Shown here: one piece after another, positions 16,959-25,149 of the stretch
Numbering within the stretch: the stretch's first letter is position 1
How the letters are laid out: each line of letters opens with the position of its first letter
Source: Chryseobacterium sp. C-71
GTDB taxonomy: Bacteria; Bacteroidota; Bacteroidia; Flavobacteriales; Weeksellaceae
DNA length: 64,000 bases
Reading direction: 5' to 3'
Assembly (NCBI RefSeq): GCF_020911865.1
Contig: NZ_CP087131.1
Coordinates: forward strand, 4,154,001-4,218,000
Notes under the pieces: model-generated
The model's input: the letters and a program-made list of their open reading frames with translations, nothing else
What the model was told of the DNA's origin: nothing
The model's database searches: none
Made by a program: the position numbers and the translations under genes

Positions 16959-17948
16959 TTATTGCGTAATCAAGTTATTAAAACTGATTAAGGCTTTTCC
17001 GCTTTCTAAACTTTCCTGAGCGAGCAAACGACAATCCTGATATGAACCCCATGTTTTCGAATGATAAAGTGCAATGGCTGCATTCGCTATAACCACAGCG
17101 TTTTGATCTGAGGAGCCATTTCCATCTAATATATTTTTGAAGATCTCCGCCGATTCCTGAATGGTTGAACCTCCAGAAATATTTTGAGGATCAACAGGAT
17201 TAAAACCTAAATCTTTTGATGAATAAATTTCTTCACCAGTTTTTGAAATGATTTTGCTGTCACCGGTGAGGCTGATTTCGTCGTAGCCGTCCAAACCATG
17301 CACCAAAATAAAATCCCGACTGTCTTTTTGCAGCAAATACTGATAAATTCTAGCAATCTCAAGATTGTAAACGCCAATCACTGAAAACTGAGGTTTTGCA
17401 GGATTGACCAAGGGACCAAGCAGGTTGAAAAACGTACGTAAACCTAAAGATTTCCTCAAAGCACCTACAGACTGCAATGCCGGATGAAAATAAGGAGCAT
17501 GCAGAAAACAGATGTTAGCTTTTTCCAAATCCTGATTTAATTCTTCTGAAGTTTTTTTGAACTGATAACCTAGTGCTTCCAACACATTCGACGATCCGGT
17601 TATGGCAGAAGCTCCGTAATTTCCGTGCTTGGTTACTTTTTGTCCGGCTCCGGCAACGACGAAACTGGCTAAGGTGGAAATGTTGATAGTGTTTTTTCCG
17701 TCACCGCCGGTTCCTACAATGTCGATGGTATTTTCGGCTTCGATGTCGACATGAACTGCCATGCTGAGTAACGCCTGTCTGAAGCCTTCCAATTCTTCTA
17801 AAGTGATATTTCGCATCAGAAAAATACTAACGAAAGCTGTGACTTCAGTTGTGTTGAATTTATTTTGAGCAATTTCAATCATAATCGCTTTTGCTTCCGA
17901 TTTTGATAGTGTGTGATGATTGAAAAGGTATTCGAGTATTTCTTTCAT
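16959..17948 (-). CDS. trpD: Anthranilate phosphoribosyltransferase
   Basis: A 329-residue enzyme that joins anthranilate and PRPP. The PRPP loop GTGGDG is at 79-84, followed by NISTLASFVVAGAG and the KHGNYGASAITGSS segment (about 111-124). Length is normal and the protein is not fused to TrpG. It follows the unknown gene at 17961 by 12 bases. Confidence 0.96.
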   Translation of the reverse strand: MKEILEYLFNHHTLSKSEAKAIMIEIAQNKFNTTEVTAFVSIFLMRNITLEELEGFRQALLSMAVHVDIEAENTIDIVGTGGDGKNTINISTLASFVVAGAGQKVTKHGNYGASAITGSSNVLEALGYQFKKTSEELNQDLEKANICFLHAPYFHPALQSVGALRKSLGLRTFFNLLGPLVNPAKPQFSVIGVYNLEIARIYQYLLQKDSRDFILVHGLDGYDEISLTGDSKIISKTGEEIYSSKDLGFNPVDPQNISGGSTIQESAEIFKNILDGNGSSDQNAVVIANAAIALYHSKTWGSYQDCRLLAQESLESGKALISFNNLITQ

Positions 17949-17960
17949 TTTTGATAATAA

Positions 17961-18500
17961 TTATTTTTTTGATTGTATAGCTAAGTACAATCTTTTAAAT
18001 GAGTTAAAATCTTCATAATCTTCAACATTCATATATGTTTCAAGCTTTACTAATAAAGCTAACTTTTGCAATGTTTCTAAATTTGCCAAACTTAAATCCA
18101 AATGCAACCAAGAATCAAAAATTCCAATTAAATCACAATTTTGGATAGGTTTAATAGTTAATAAATAATTATAAAAATCAATTCGCTCTTGTACTAATTC
18201 TTTTTCTGGATATTGAGGATAAGATATAAGTAAACTTTGAGCAAATAATTCTATTTGAAATCCACTCCAGTTTAGTATGTCATTATTTAATTTAGCCCAA
18301 ATACCATTTCCATAAAATTTTATTATAGAAATTATATCTGAGGAATCATGTCCTTCATTCCACCAATCGCTATCTGTATTTTCATATTTTAATATATAAA
18401 AATATATCTCTAATACTCCTTCATCATTACTTTTCGTTGACGAATTTTTCAGATAAATATCTTTCAGTAAAAGAAATTTTTTAAATTCTTCTAATGTCAT
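17961..18500 (-). CDS. Unknown protein inserted between trpG and trpD
   Basis: I do not recognise this 179-residue protein. I choose the ATG at 18500, four bases after the trpG stop; a longer reading from 18542 would lie inside trpG. It is acidic and rich in Trp, Tyr and Phe, has no signal peptide or membrane span, and is probably all-alpha at its C-terminus (LANLETLQKLALLVKLETYM). Its coding sequence is more AT-rich than the trp genes around it. The layout recalls small immunity or SMI1-like proteins, but no motif proves this. It appears to be a late insertion in an otherwise standard trpEGDCFBA order and is co-transcribed. Confidence 0.7.
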   Translation of the reverse strand: MTLEEFKKFLLLKDIYLKNSSTKSNDEGVLEIYFYILKYENTDSDWWNEGHDSSDIISIIKFYGNGIWAKLNNDILNWSGFQIELFAQSLLISYPQYPEKELVQERIDFYNYLLTIKPIQNCDLIGIFDSWLHLDLSLANLETLQKLALLVKLETYMNVEDYEDFNSFKRLYLAIQSKK

Positions 18501-18504
18501 ATAA

Positions 18505-19098
18505 TTAATTTTTAAGAAAATTCCTGATAATATGTTCGCCATCAGGTGTTAAAATGCTTTCAGGATGGAACTGAACGCCGTGAACATCATAACTTCTGTG
18601 CTGCAAAGCCATGATCATTCCGTCGTTATCTGTTGCTGTAATTTCTAATTCGTTAGGAAAGTTTTCCAGATTGACTGCCCAGCTGTGATATCTTCCAACT
18701 TCAATTTCTTCGGGTAAATCTTTGAATAATTTTATGTTTTCTCTGACGGTTTTTGAAGATGTTGCTACACCGTGGAAAATCTCTGTGAGGTTAATCAAAT
18801 TTCCACCAAAAGCTTCTGCGATTGCTTGCTGACCAAGACAAACTCCTAAAATACTTTTTGTTGGTGCATATTTCTTAATTAAATCTAATAAAATTCCGGC
18901 TTCTTCAGGGATTCCCGGCCCGGGGGAAAGGATGATTTTGTCATAGTTTTCGATTTCTTCCAAAGTAATTTCATCGTTTCGGTAAACGTCAACTTTTTGA
19001 TTCGTGATTTTTTCAATCATCTGAACGAGATTGTAGGTAAAGCTATCGTAATTGTCGAAGACGAGGATTTTTGATTGGTTATTTATTTCAGTTTTCAT
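18505..19098 (-). CDS. trpG: Anthranilate synthase component II (glutamine amidotransferase)
   Basis: A 197-residue class I amidotransferase that supplies ammonia to TrpE. The nucleophile Cys87 is in LGVCLGQQAIAEAFGG, and the His-Glu pair is in VQFHPESIL. The oxyanion region LSPGPGIPEEAG is intact. TrpG and PabA are hard to tell apart, but position between trpE and trpD supports TrpG; it may serve both pathways. It is separated from trpE by 132 bases that contain the second copy of the 70-bp repeat. Confidence 0.94.
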   Translation of the reverse strand: MKTEINNQSKILVFDNYDSFTYNLVQMIEKITNQKVDVYRNDEITLEEIENYDKIILSPGPGIPEEAGILLDLIKKYAPTKSILGVCLGQQAIAEAFGGNLINLTEIFHGVATSSKTVRENIKLFKDLPEEIEVGRYHSWAVNLENFPNELEITATDNDGMIMALQHRSYDVHGVQFHPESILTPDGEHIIRNFLKN

Positions 19099-19151
19099 TT
19101 TTATATCTAATGTTTTGTTTTGTACTTAAATTGTTAAATTAGGAGAACTTT

Positions 19152-19221
19152 GCGACCCGGCTTGAGCGGAACTCCTTTTGCGAAGCAAAAGAGTGGGAGC
19201 GGAAGACGGAAATTTGTCGCC
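19152..19221. repeat. Palindromic 70-bp repeat, copy 2 (trpE-trpG gap)
   Basis: This is the same element as 16839-16907. Here the hairpin centre is TTTTGCGAAGCAAAA, which contains GCGAAGC, known as an unusually stable DNA mini-hairpin. The stem is fully conserved between the copies while the loop differs, so the structure seems to matter more than the loop sequence. Confidence 0.85.
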
Positions 19222-19230
19222 ATAAAAAAA

Positions 19231-20649
19231 TTAAATCAACTTCTCCGCTTTCTCTACCGCTTTTTTCAGGGCGTTAAGTTTATTGTTGACTTCCTGAAGT
19301 TCATTTTCGGGAACTGATTTTGCGACCAATCCTGCTCCTGCTTGATAAAATAATGTGTTGTTTTTGCTCAGAAAAGTTCTGATCATAATTGCCTGATTGC
19401 AATCGCCATTCAAACCAACCATTCCGATGCAGCCACCGTAATATCCACGGGAGTCTTTTTCGTATTCGTTGATGAGCTGAAGGGCTTTGTATTTTGGAGC
19501 TCCACTTAAAGTTCCCTGTGGGAAGGTGTTAGAAACAATGTCAAACGGATTGGTATTTTCTTCTAGTTCTGCAGTCACTTCACTGACCATGTGAATGACG
19601 TGAGAGAAAAGCTGGATTTCTTTCAGTTTGGTTACCGTAACGTTTTTTCCCATTTTGCCTAAATCATTTCGAGCCAAATCAACCAACATGGTGTGTTCGG
19701 CATTTTCTTTCGGATCTTTTTTTAAAGCTTCGGCAGACTGCAGATCGGTTTCGAAATCACCACTTCTCTTGAAAGTTCCGGCAATCGGATGAATGATGGC
19801 TTTGTTGTTTTTAATAATTAACTGACTTTCAGGGCTTGAACCGAATAATTTGTAATTTCCATAATCGAAGAAGAACAAATATGGAGACGGATTGATATTC
19901 CTCAAAGCACGATACACATTAAACTCGTCTCCTTTGAATTTTTGTTCGAATCTTCTGCTTAAAACCAACTGAAAAACATCACCTCTCATACAGTGTTTCT
20001 GAGCCTTTTCTACCAATTCAAGATATTCTTCATCGGTAAGATTTGAGGTTTCAAAACCATCTTTTTCGAAAGGATAAACGAGGGCATTTTTATTTTTAAT
20101 TAAATCCTGCAGCAATCGCATTTCAGATTTTACACCATCGATCTGGTTTTCGATAAAATGCATTTCATCATTAAAATGATTAATAGCAATCACGTATTGA
20201 TAGAGTCTGTAACGCAAAATAGGGATTTCAACTTCTTCGCTTTGAGGTTTAAATTGAATGTTTTCAAAAAGCGGAACGGCTTCAAAACTTGTATACCCAA
20301 AAAGGCTTTGCGCCGTTTCTTCAATGGGATCGTTGGTTTTTTCACATACAAAAGCTTTAGAGAAATCATTGAGTAAATCGGTGACTTTTATATTTTCTAA
20401 AGGCTTTTTATCCGGACTTTCATTCGGGAATTTTACTTCAAACTCGTGAAGATTTTTAATTTCAATTCCTGCAATAGCATTCACCGCAATGAAAGAAAAA
20501 TTGTTATCGATATTCTTTGTATCTGAACTTTCAAGAAGAATGGTATCACGAAATTTATCTCTGATCTGAAGATAAATATTCATCGGGGTTTGCAGATCCC
20601 CGAGTGATTTTCTTGAGGTGGTTTTTATATTAATTTTGTTATTAAACAT
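19231..20649 (-). CDS. trpE: Anthranilate synthase component I
   Basis: A 472-residue chorismate-utilising enzyme that makes anthranilate from chorismate with ammonia from TrpG. The N-terminal DTILLESSD (about 35-43) carries the tryptophan feedback site. The catalytic core runs from RGDVFQLVLSRRFEQKF through NPSPYLFFFDYG, PIAGTFKRSGD, DLARNDLGKMG and GTLSGAPKYKALQLI to YYGGCIGM, all typical. It is the first structural gene of the operon and is preceded by a leader peptide and attenuator. Confidence 0.96.
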   Translation of the reverse strand: MFNNKINIKTTSRKSLGDLQTPMNIYLQIRDKFRDTILLESSDTKNIDNNFSFIAVNAIAGIEIKNLHEFEVKFPNESPDKKPLENIKVTDLLNDFSKAFVCEKTNDPIEETAQSLFGYTSFEAVPLFENIQFKPQSEEVEIPILRYRLYQYVIAINHFNDEMHFIENQIDGVKSEMRLLQDLIKNKNALVYPFEKDGFETSNLTDEEYLELVEKAQKHCMRGDVFQLVLSRRFEQKFKGDEFNVYRALRNINPSPYLFFFDYGNYKLFGSSPESQLIIKNNKAIIHPIAGTFKRSGDFETDLQSAEALKKDPKENAEHTMLVDLARNDLGKMGKNVTVTKLKEIQLFSHVIHMVSEVTAELEENTNPFDIVSNTFPQGTLSGAPKYKALQLINEYEKDSRGYYGGCIGMVGLNGDCNQAIMIRTFLSKNNTLFYQAGAGLVAKSVPENELQEVNNKLNALKKAVEKAEKLI

Positions 20650-20673
20650 TTTGATAATTTTAAATTTTTTGAC

Positions 20674-20706
20674 AAAAAAAAGACTTCAACGCAATCGTCA
20701 AAGTCT
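20674..20706 (-). terminator. trp attenuator (intrinsic terminator)
   Basis: Read on the minus strand, AGACTTTGACG (20706-20696) pairs with CGTTGAAGTCT (20691-20681) around the loop ATTG, giving 11 pairs of which two are wobbles. It is followed by seven more T. It lies between the Trp-rich leader peptide and trpE, 24 bases before the trpE ATG. Left arm 20706-20696 can also pair with 20771-20762 (CGTCGGGTCT in the leader) to make a competing antiterminator. Confidence 0.85.
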
Positions 20707-20739
20707 CTGTATGTTTTTCTATAATATTCTTGCTGTAAA

Positions 20740-20817
20740 TTAACAACACGACAATAGCATCAGACCCGACGAAGAGTTTGAGTGCCACCACCAATTTTTG
20801 TTAACTGAATTAATCAT
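20740..20817 (-). CDS. trpL: trp leader peptide with three consecutive Trp codons
   Basis: A 25-codon open frame, too short for usual gene finding: ATG at 20817 and TAA at 20742-20740. The peptide begins MINSVNKN and continues with Trp9-Trp10-Trp11 (three TGG at 20793-20785), then a Ser-rich part and two final Cys. Three Trp in a row in a tiny frame just ahead of a terminator and trpE is the mark of transcription attenuation: low charged tRNA-Trp stalls the ribosome, segment 20771-20762 stays free and pairs with the terminator's first arm, and trpE is transcribed. No strong ribosome site is seen. The mechanism is inferred from layout and pairing. Confidence 0.8.
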   Translation of the reverse strand: MINSVNKNWWWHSNSSSGLMLLSCC

Positions 20818-21039
20818 GGGACAAATGTAAAACTTTTTTTAATATCAGAAATAAAAAATTCAAAAAAATGAAAATTTATTTTTTTGGGAATGAGTTGAAA
20901 TATGATTTAATATAGCTTTAAATATAGCTTTAAATCTCGCTTTTGAAACTTTATTTTTATATTTTTGTGTCTGAAAAATCTTGATATTGAAATTTTACGT
21001 TTTATTTCAACTACATTTAAAAATAATAAATATTTACCT
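20818..21039. other. Divergent promoter region between trp leader and lipoprotein gene
   Basis: This AT-rich region holds the trp -7 box (20822-20829, minus strand) and, for the rightward lipoprotein gene, TATTTTTG at 20960-20967 (plus strand). A direct repeat of TTTAAATATAGC appears near 20918-20937. No other feature is seen. Confidence 0.5.
20822..20829 (-). promoter_or_regulatory. Probable trp operon promoter -7 box
   Basis: On the minus strand, TACATTTG (20829-20822) is a perfect TAnnTTTG. The -33 element is not clear. The box ends only five bases before the leader ATG, so transcription could begin at or next to the start codon. Confidence 0.55.
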
Positions 21040-21255
21040 ATGAAAAAAGTATTCGCAATCGCATTTATCGGAAGTATATTCGCATTAAGTTGTTCAAAAA
21101 AGACTGACAAATCTTTGCAGGACACCAATGTTATGTTGGAAGAACCTGCAGCTCCGACTGTAGCAGCAGATTCTACAGCTAAAACTCAAACTGCTCCGGC
21201 TGCTGCAATTCCAGCACCATCACCATCTACAGATTCTACGGCAACTGCTAAATAA
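21040..21255 (+). CDS. Small lipoprotein with Ala/Pro/Thr-rich tail
   Basis: A 71-residue lipoprotein starting at 21040 (MKKVFAIAFIGSIFAL), with lipobox ALSC and a following run of Lys. Beyond the anchor it is only a low-complexity tail of Ala, Pro, Ser and Thr, with no fold expected. An upstream ATG at 20965 would place the signal peptide internally and is rejected. Its stop overlaps the start of the cytochrome c gene by one base (TAATG), so the pair is co-translated. The function is unknown; it may be a spacer or partner of the cytochrome. Confidence 0.75.
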   Translation: MKKVFAIAFIGSIFALSCSKKTDKSLQDTNVMLEEPAAPTVAADSTAKTQTAPAAAIPAPSPSTDSTATAK

Positions 21256-21617
21256 TGAAAAAACTGTTTATAACAGGATTGGCAAGTTTACTTGTTTTTT
21301 CCTGTTCTAAAAAAGAAAATTCAGAAATACAGCCATCACCAGATACTTCTACGCCGGTTACAGCCAATGTTTCGGGGCAAAGTTTAATAGAAGCTTCAGA
21401 TTGTATGGCATGTCATAATGCTGATGAACGTTTGATAGGACCTTCGTACAAAGAAATTGCGGCAAAATATTCTGAAAAGGATATTGAGATTCTTGCCTCA
21501 AAAATTATCGAAGGCGGAAGTGGAGTTTGGGGAAGCGTTCCGATGCAGCCTCATTCGCAGATTTCAAAAGAAGATGCAAAAAAAATGGTGGAATATATTT
21601 TGAGTCAGAAAAAATAG
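21255..21617 (+). CDS. Monohaem cytochrome c lipoprotein (c551/c552 type)
   Basis: A 120-residue protein with a lipoprotein signal (VFSC, Cys17), a flexible linker and a class I cytochrome c domain. The haem-attachment motif is C50-MA-C53-H54, and the distal Met97 is in SVPMQPH. The following KMVEYILSQ helix is also typical. It would shuttle electrons at the periplasmic face, for example to a terminal oxidase. It is followed by a strong terminator. Confidence 0.92.
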   Translation: MKKLFITGLASLLVFSCSKKENSEIQPSPDTSTPVTANVSGQSLIEASDCMACHNADERLIGPSYKEIAAKYSEKDIEILASKIIEGGSGVWGSVPMQPHSQISKEDAKKMVEYILSQKK

Positions 21618-21637
21618 TATCCGCTATATTCGATATT

Positions 21638-21666
21638 AAAGACAGCTTTGTTGCTGTCTTTTTTTA
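21638..21666 (+). terminator. Rho-independent terminator after cytochrome c
   Basis: AAAGACAGC, loop TTTGTT, GCTGTCTTT, then a T run. It is a perfect stem of nine pairs and closes the lipoprotein-cytochrome transcript. Confidence 0.9.
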
Positions 21667-21720
21667 TGGAAAATGATAAAATTATTCAAGAATAATCTTA
21701 ATTTTAGAAAAAGTATCAGT

Positions 21721-23862
21721 ATGAAAAAAGCGCATCTTTTTCTTGTCTTAATTTCGGGAAGTATCTTGGCTCAGGAATATCGATATGATTATCGATTTTT
21801 TACTAATAGTTTAATGAAAGACAGTTTTTATTACAGCAAAGTTAGTTTTAGTGAAAATGCTTTTGTGAAAAATGAGAAATCTAAATTACTGGTTGACCAT
21901 TCCCAATTCAATTCGCCCGGAAATTCACTTTTGCTTGACTATAAAAATTCGCCTGACGGAAAATGGGAAGCTTCAATTGAATACGAAGATGTAAGAGGAA
22001 AAGACTTTTTTACACAACCTAATTATATAACTTTCTGGATCAAGAGTGAAAATATAGAAAGCAATATTTTGCCTTCTGTTAAAATTCAAAAGACTGATGG
22101 AAGTTTTTCTAAAACTGTTAATTTTAAATTAAGCAAAAGAGGTAAATGGGAAAATGTCCTGATTGATGTTTCGAGTTTTGATTCTTCCATTAAAAATAAT
22201 CCTAAATCAGTGAAAGCGATCGTGTTTTCTCAACCTGAAAAAACTTTGTCATCTGATAATAAAATTTGGCTGGATGATATTTCATTGATTGAATCAAAAG
22301 AGAAAAAAAATATTACAGAAACTCCAAAAATTTCTTCTGCTAAGGGTTTCATGAAACACGTTGACCTCAAATGGAATCAGATTAACGATAAGAATATTCA
22401 ATATGTGAAAATCTATCGTTCCGAAAACGGAAAAAATTTCAAACCGGTCGGAATTCAGGACGTTTATATCAATCGTTTTGCTGATTTTACGAATGAAATC
22501 GGTAAAAAATATTCTTATAAAATTAGTTTTCTTGATAAGCTTTTTAATGAATCTAAACTTTCTGAGATCGTTTCTTCAGAAACCAAAAATATGTCAGATG
22601 AAGAACTGATGACCATGGTTCAGGAAGCATCATTTAATTATTACTGGGATGGAGCAGAGTCTGCAAGCGGATTATCCAAAGAAAATACCAACGGAAGACA
22701 AAATATGATTGCCACCGGAGCATCAGGCTTTGGAATTATGGCTCTGATTGCAGGAACTGAAAGAGGTTTTATTTCAAGGAAAGAATCTGCGGAAAGATTT
22801 ACTAAAATTGTAAATTTTCTTGAAAAAGCCAATAAATATCACGGTGCAGTTGCTCATTTTATTGATGGAAAAACAGGGAAAACTGAAGCGTTTTTCGGGA
22901 AAAAAGATAACGGAGCTGATTTGGTTGAAACTTCATTTTTGGTTCAGGGTTTATTGGCAGCACATCAATATTTTAATAAAGATAATTCTGAAGAAAAAAA
23001 CATTCGCACAAAAATTGACAAATTTTGGAAAGGAATAGAGTGGAGTTGGTTCAGACAAACGCCCGACAGCAAATATCTGTATTGGCATTGGTCGCCTGAT
23101 CAAGCTTGGACAATCAATCATAAGTTAATTGGCTGGAACGAAACAATGGTTACTTATCTGATGGCGATTGCTTCGCCTACGCATTCTGTGCCTGCAAGTA
23201 TGTATTATTCAGGCTGGGCAAGTCAGGAAAAAGTGGCGCAGGACTACAGAAAAGATTGGGGCAACTCAAATGAAGGCGAATTTTACAAAAACGGAAATAC
23301 TTACTACGGAATTAAGTTGGATGTTGGCGTAAACAAAGGTGGTCCGCTGTTTTTTGCGCACTATTCTTTTATGGGATTTGATCCGCATAAAATTACCGAC
23401 CGATACACCAATTATTTTAAAAATAATCAGAATATTGCCAAAATCAATTACCTTTATTGCGTAGAAAATCCCAAGAAACAAAAAGGCTACGGTAAGGATG
23501 GATGGGGACTTACAGCTTCCGACGGACCCAACGGGTACAATCCGGATGAGCCTGTGGAAAGAGAAGATACAGGAAAATTGACACCAACCGGAGCGATTGC
23601 CTCATTTCCTTATACACCCACTGAATCTATGGCTGTTTTGAAGAATTTCTACCTGAATTACGGTGATTTTCTTTGGGGCGAATATGGCTTCCGGGACTCA
23701 TTTGATTTGAATAACAATTGGTGCTCACCTATTTTTATGGGCTTAAATCAAGCACCCATGACGGTCATGATTGAAAACCACAGAACCGGCTTGATTTGGA
23801 ATCTTTTTATGAGTCACCCCGATATAAAATCCGGAATTGAAAAATTAGAGAAAGAAAAATAA
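21721..23862 (+). CDS. Exported glucoamylase-like (GH144-type) glycoside hydrolase
   Basis: A 713-residue protein from the ATG at 21721, which gives a clean signal peptide (KKAHLFLVLISGSILAQ); the ATG at 21673 adds 16 residues that hide it. About 25-200 is a beta-sandwich carbohydrate-binding-like region, 205-290 a fibronectin III-like domain, and 300-713 the PF10091 catalytic domain (from MVQEASFNYYWDGAES, with ASGFGIMALIAGTERG, the acidic-aromatic EWSWF and YLYWHWSPD, and GLTASDGPNGY). The related Chitinophaga pinensis enzyme is an endo-beta-1,2-glucanase (GH144). The substrate here may be beta-1,2-glucan, but this is by analogy. Its stop overlaps the rlmF start by one base. Confidence 0.8.
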   Translation: MKKAHLFLVLISGSILAQEYRYDYRFFTNSLMKDSFYYSKVSFSENAFVKNEKSKLLVDHSQFNSPGNSLLLDYKNSPDGKWEASIEYEDVRGKDFFTQPNYITFWIKSENIESNILPSVKIQKTDGSFSKTVNFKLSKRGKWENVLIDVSSFDSSIKNNPKSVKAIVFSQPEKTLSSDNKIWLDDISLIESKEKKNITETPKISSAKGFMKHVDLKWNQINDKNIQYVKIYRSENGKNFKPVGIQDVYINRFADFTNEIGKKYSYKISFLDKLFNESKLSEIVSSETKNMSDEELMTMVQEASFNYYWDGAESASGLSKENTNGRQNMIATGASGFGIMALIAGTERGFISRKESAERFTKIVNFLEKANKYHGAVAHFIDGKTGKTEAFFGKKDNGADLVETSFLVQGLLAAHQYFNKDNSEEKNIRTKIDKFWKGIEWSWFRQTPDSKYLYWHWSPDQAWTINHKLIGWNETMVTYLMAIASPTHSVPASMYYSGWASQEKVAQDYRKDWGNSNEGEFYKNGNTYYGIKLDVGVNKGGPLFFAHYSFMGFDPHKITDRYTNYFKNNQNIAKINYLYCVENPKKQKGYGKDGWGLTASDGPNGYNPDEPVEREDTGKLTPTGAIASFPYTPTESMAVLKNFYLNYGDFLWGEYGFRDSFDLNNNWCSPIFMGLNQAPMTVMIENHRTGLIWNLFMSHPDIKSGIEKLEKEK

Positions 23863-24785
23863 TGTCAGAAAAATCAAATTTGCACCCAAGAAATCTACAC
23901 AAAAATCCTTACGATTTTGAACAACTGATTTCCTGTGTGCCGGAACTGAAACATTATGTATTTAAAAATGCTTACGGAAATTTTACCATCAATTTCAGCA
24001 TTCCGAAGGCAGTGAAATTGCTTAATAAATCTTTATTGCAGCATTTTTATCAAATTAAAAACTGGGATATTCCTGACGGAAATCTCTGTCCGCCCATTCC
24101 GGGACGTGCAGATTATATTCACTACATCGCTGATTTACTATTTGAAAATTTGAAAGAAATCCCGAAAGGTTCAGCAGTAAAAGGTTTGGATATCGGAACA
24201 GGAGCAAATCTTGTGTATCCTTTAATTGCCCATCAATCGTACGGTTGGGGAATGTTGGGTACAGATATTAATCAAAAGTCTTTCGAAAACGCTCAGAAGA
24301 TTTTAGATGAAAATCCTGATGTTTCTGAAAATATTCAATTGGAATTTCAGCCGGATTCTCAATTTATCTTTAAAAATATTCTCAATTCCGAAGACAGATT
24401 TGCGTTTTCCATGTGCAATCCACCTTTCCATGATTCCGAAGAATCTGCAATGAAAGGAAATCTCAGAAAAACAAAAAATCTTAAAAAATCAAAGATTCAA
24501 AAGCCCAATCTCAATTTTGGCGGACAACAATCTGAGTTGTGGTGTGAAGGTGGAGAGCTGGCTTTTATCTCAAAAATGATTGAAGAAAGTACCTTGTATT
24601 CTTCTCAAATACTTTGGTTTACTTGTTTGGTTTCAAAAAAAGAAAATTTATTTAAATTAAATTCACTTTTAAAGAAAGTTAAAGCCATTGAAGTGAAGAC
24701 AATTGATATGTCTCAAGGTCAGAAATTGAGCAGAATTTTGGCGTGGACGTTTTTTCCTCAACAAGAAAGAAAAGGTTGGTTCTAA
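23862..24785 (+). CDS. rlmF: 23S rRNA adenine-1618 N6-methyltransferase
   Basis: A 307-residue RlmF. The start HPRNLHKNPYDFEQLI and the phrase LCPPIPGRADYIHYIADLL (about 75-93) are specific to the family. The SAM motif is GLDIGTGAN (108-116) and the catalytic NPPFH is at 186-190. It methylates A1618 (E. coli numbering) in 23S rRNA. The gene overlaps the glucanase gene by one base, a chance grouping in function. Confidence 0.93.
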   Translation: MSEKSNLHPRNLHKNPYDFEQLISCVPELKHYVFKNAYGNFTINFSIPKAVKLLNKSLLQHFYQIKNWDIPDGNLCPPIPGRADYIHYIADLLFENLKEIPKGSAVKGLDIGTGANLVYPLIAHQSYGWGMLGTDINQKSFENAQKILDENPDVSENIQLEFQPDSQFIFKNILNSEDRFAFSMCNPPFHDSEESAMKGNLRKTKNLKKSKIQKPNLNFGGQQSELWCEGGELAFISKMIEESTLYSSQILWFTCLVSKKENLFKLNSLLKKVKAIEVKTIDMSQGQKLSRILAWTFFPQQERKGWF

Positions 24786-25149
24786 AATTTTTATTTAACT
24801 AATTCGTAACCAATTCGTTAGATTTGAGCAGCTTTATCCGCTAGTAGTTTATCCTGAGCGAAGTCGAAGGGTTCCGCACTCAAGTCGGGCTGCGAGTGAT
24901 TCATTGTGAAAAATTTCCCACCTTTGGAGGGGTGGCGAAAATTCAAAATAATTTTTGACGGGGTGGTTTGAAAATACTTAAATCATTATAACAATTTCAC
25001 AGGGCAAATCTTAATCAGTTTTGATAAAATAAAAAACTTTTTGTGACTCTTCACTACTTCGATTTTAACGATTTGTGGTTTAAGTAAAATTCAAGTTTCA
25101 TAAACGCTTAAAATTCACTATTTTTGCAATTCGAAAAAATCGAATTATA
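24786..25149. other. Intergenic region with repeat-like text and lysS promoter
   Basis: This 364-base gap has no credible gene. Bases 24850-24871 (ATCCTGAGCGAAGTCGAAGG) resemble 37549-37568, suggesting a dispersed repeat family. The phrase CCTTTGGAGGGGTGGCGAAAA (24912 on) also looks repeat-derived. For lysS, the -7 box TATTTTTG lies at 25119-25126; no clear -33 box is seen. Confidence 0.5.
25119..25126 (+). promoter_or_regulatory. lysS promoter -7 box
   Basis: TATTTTTG matches TAnnTTTG exactly and lies 23 bases ahead of the lysS ATG. A -33 element is not clear. Confidence 0.5.

Noticed and set aside
21673..21720. Earlier ATG for the glucanase gene
   Set aside because: It adds a charged 16-residue start that hides the signal peptide; 21721 is better.
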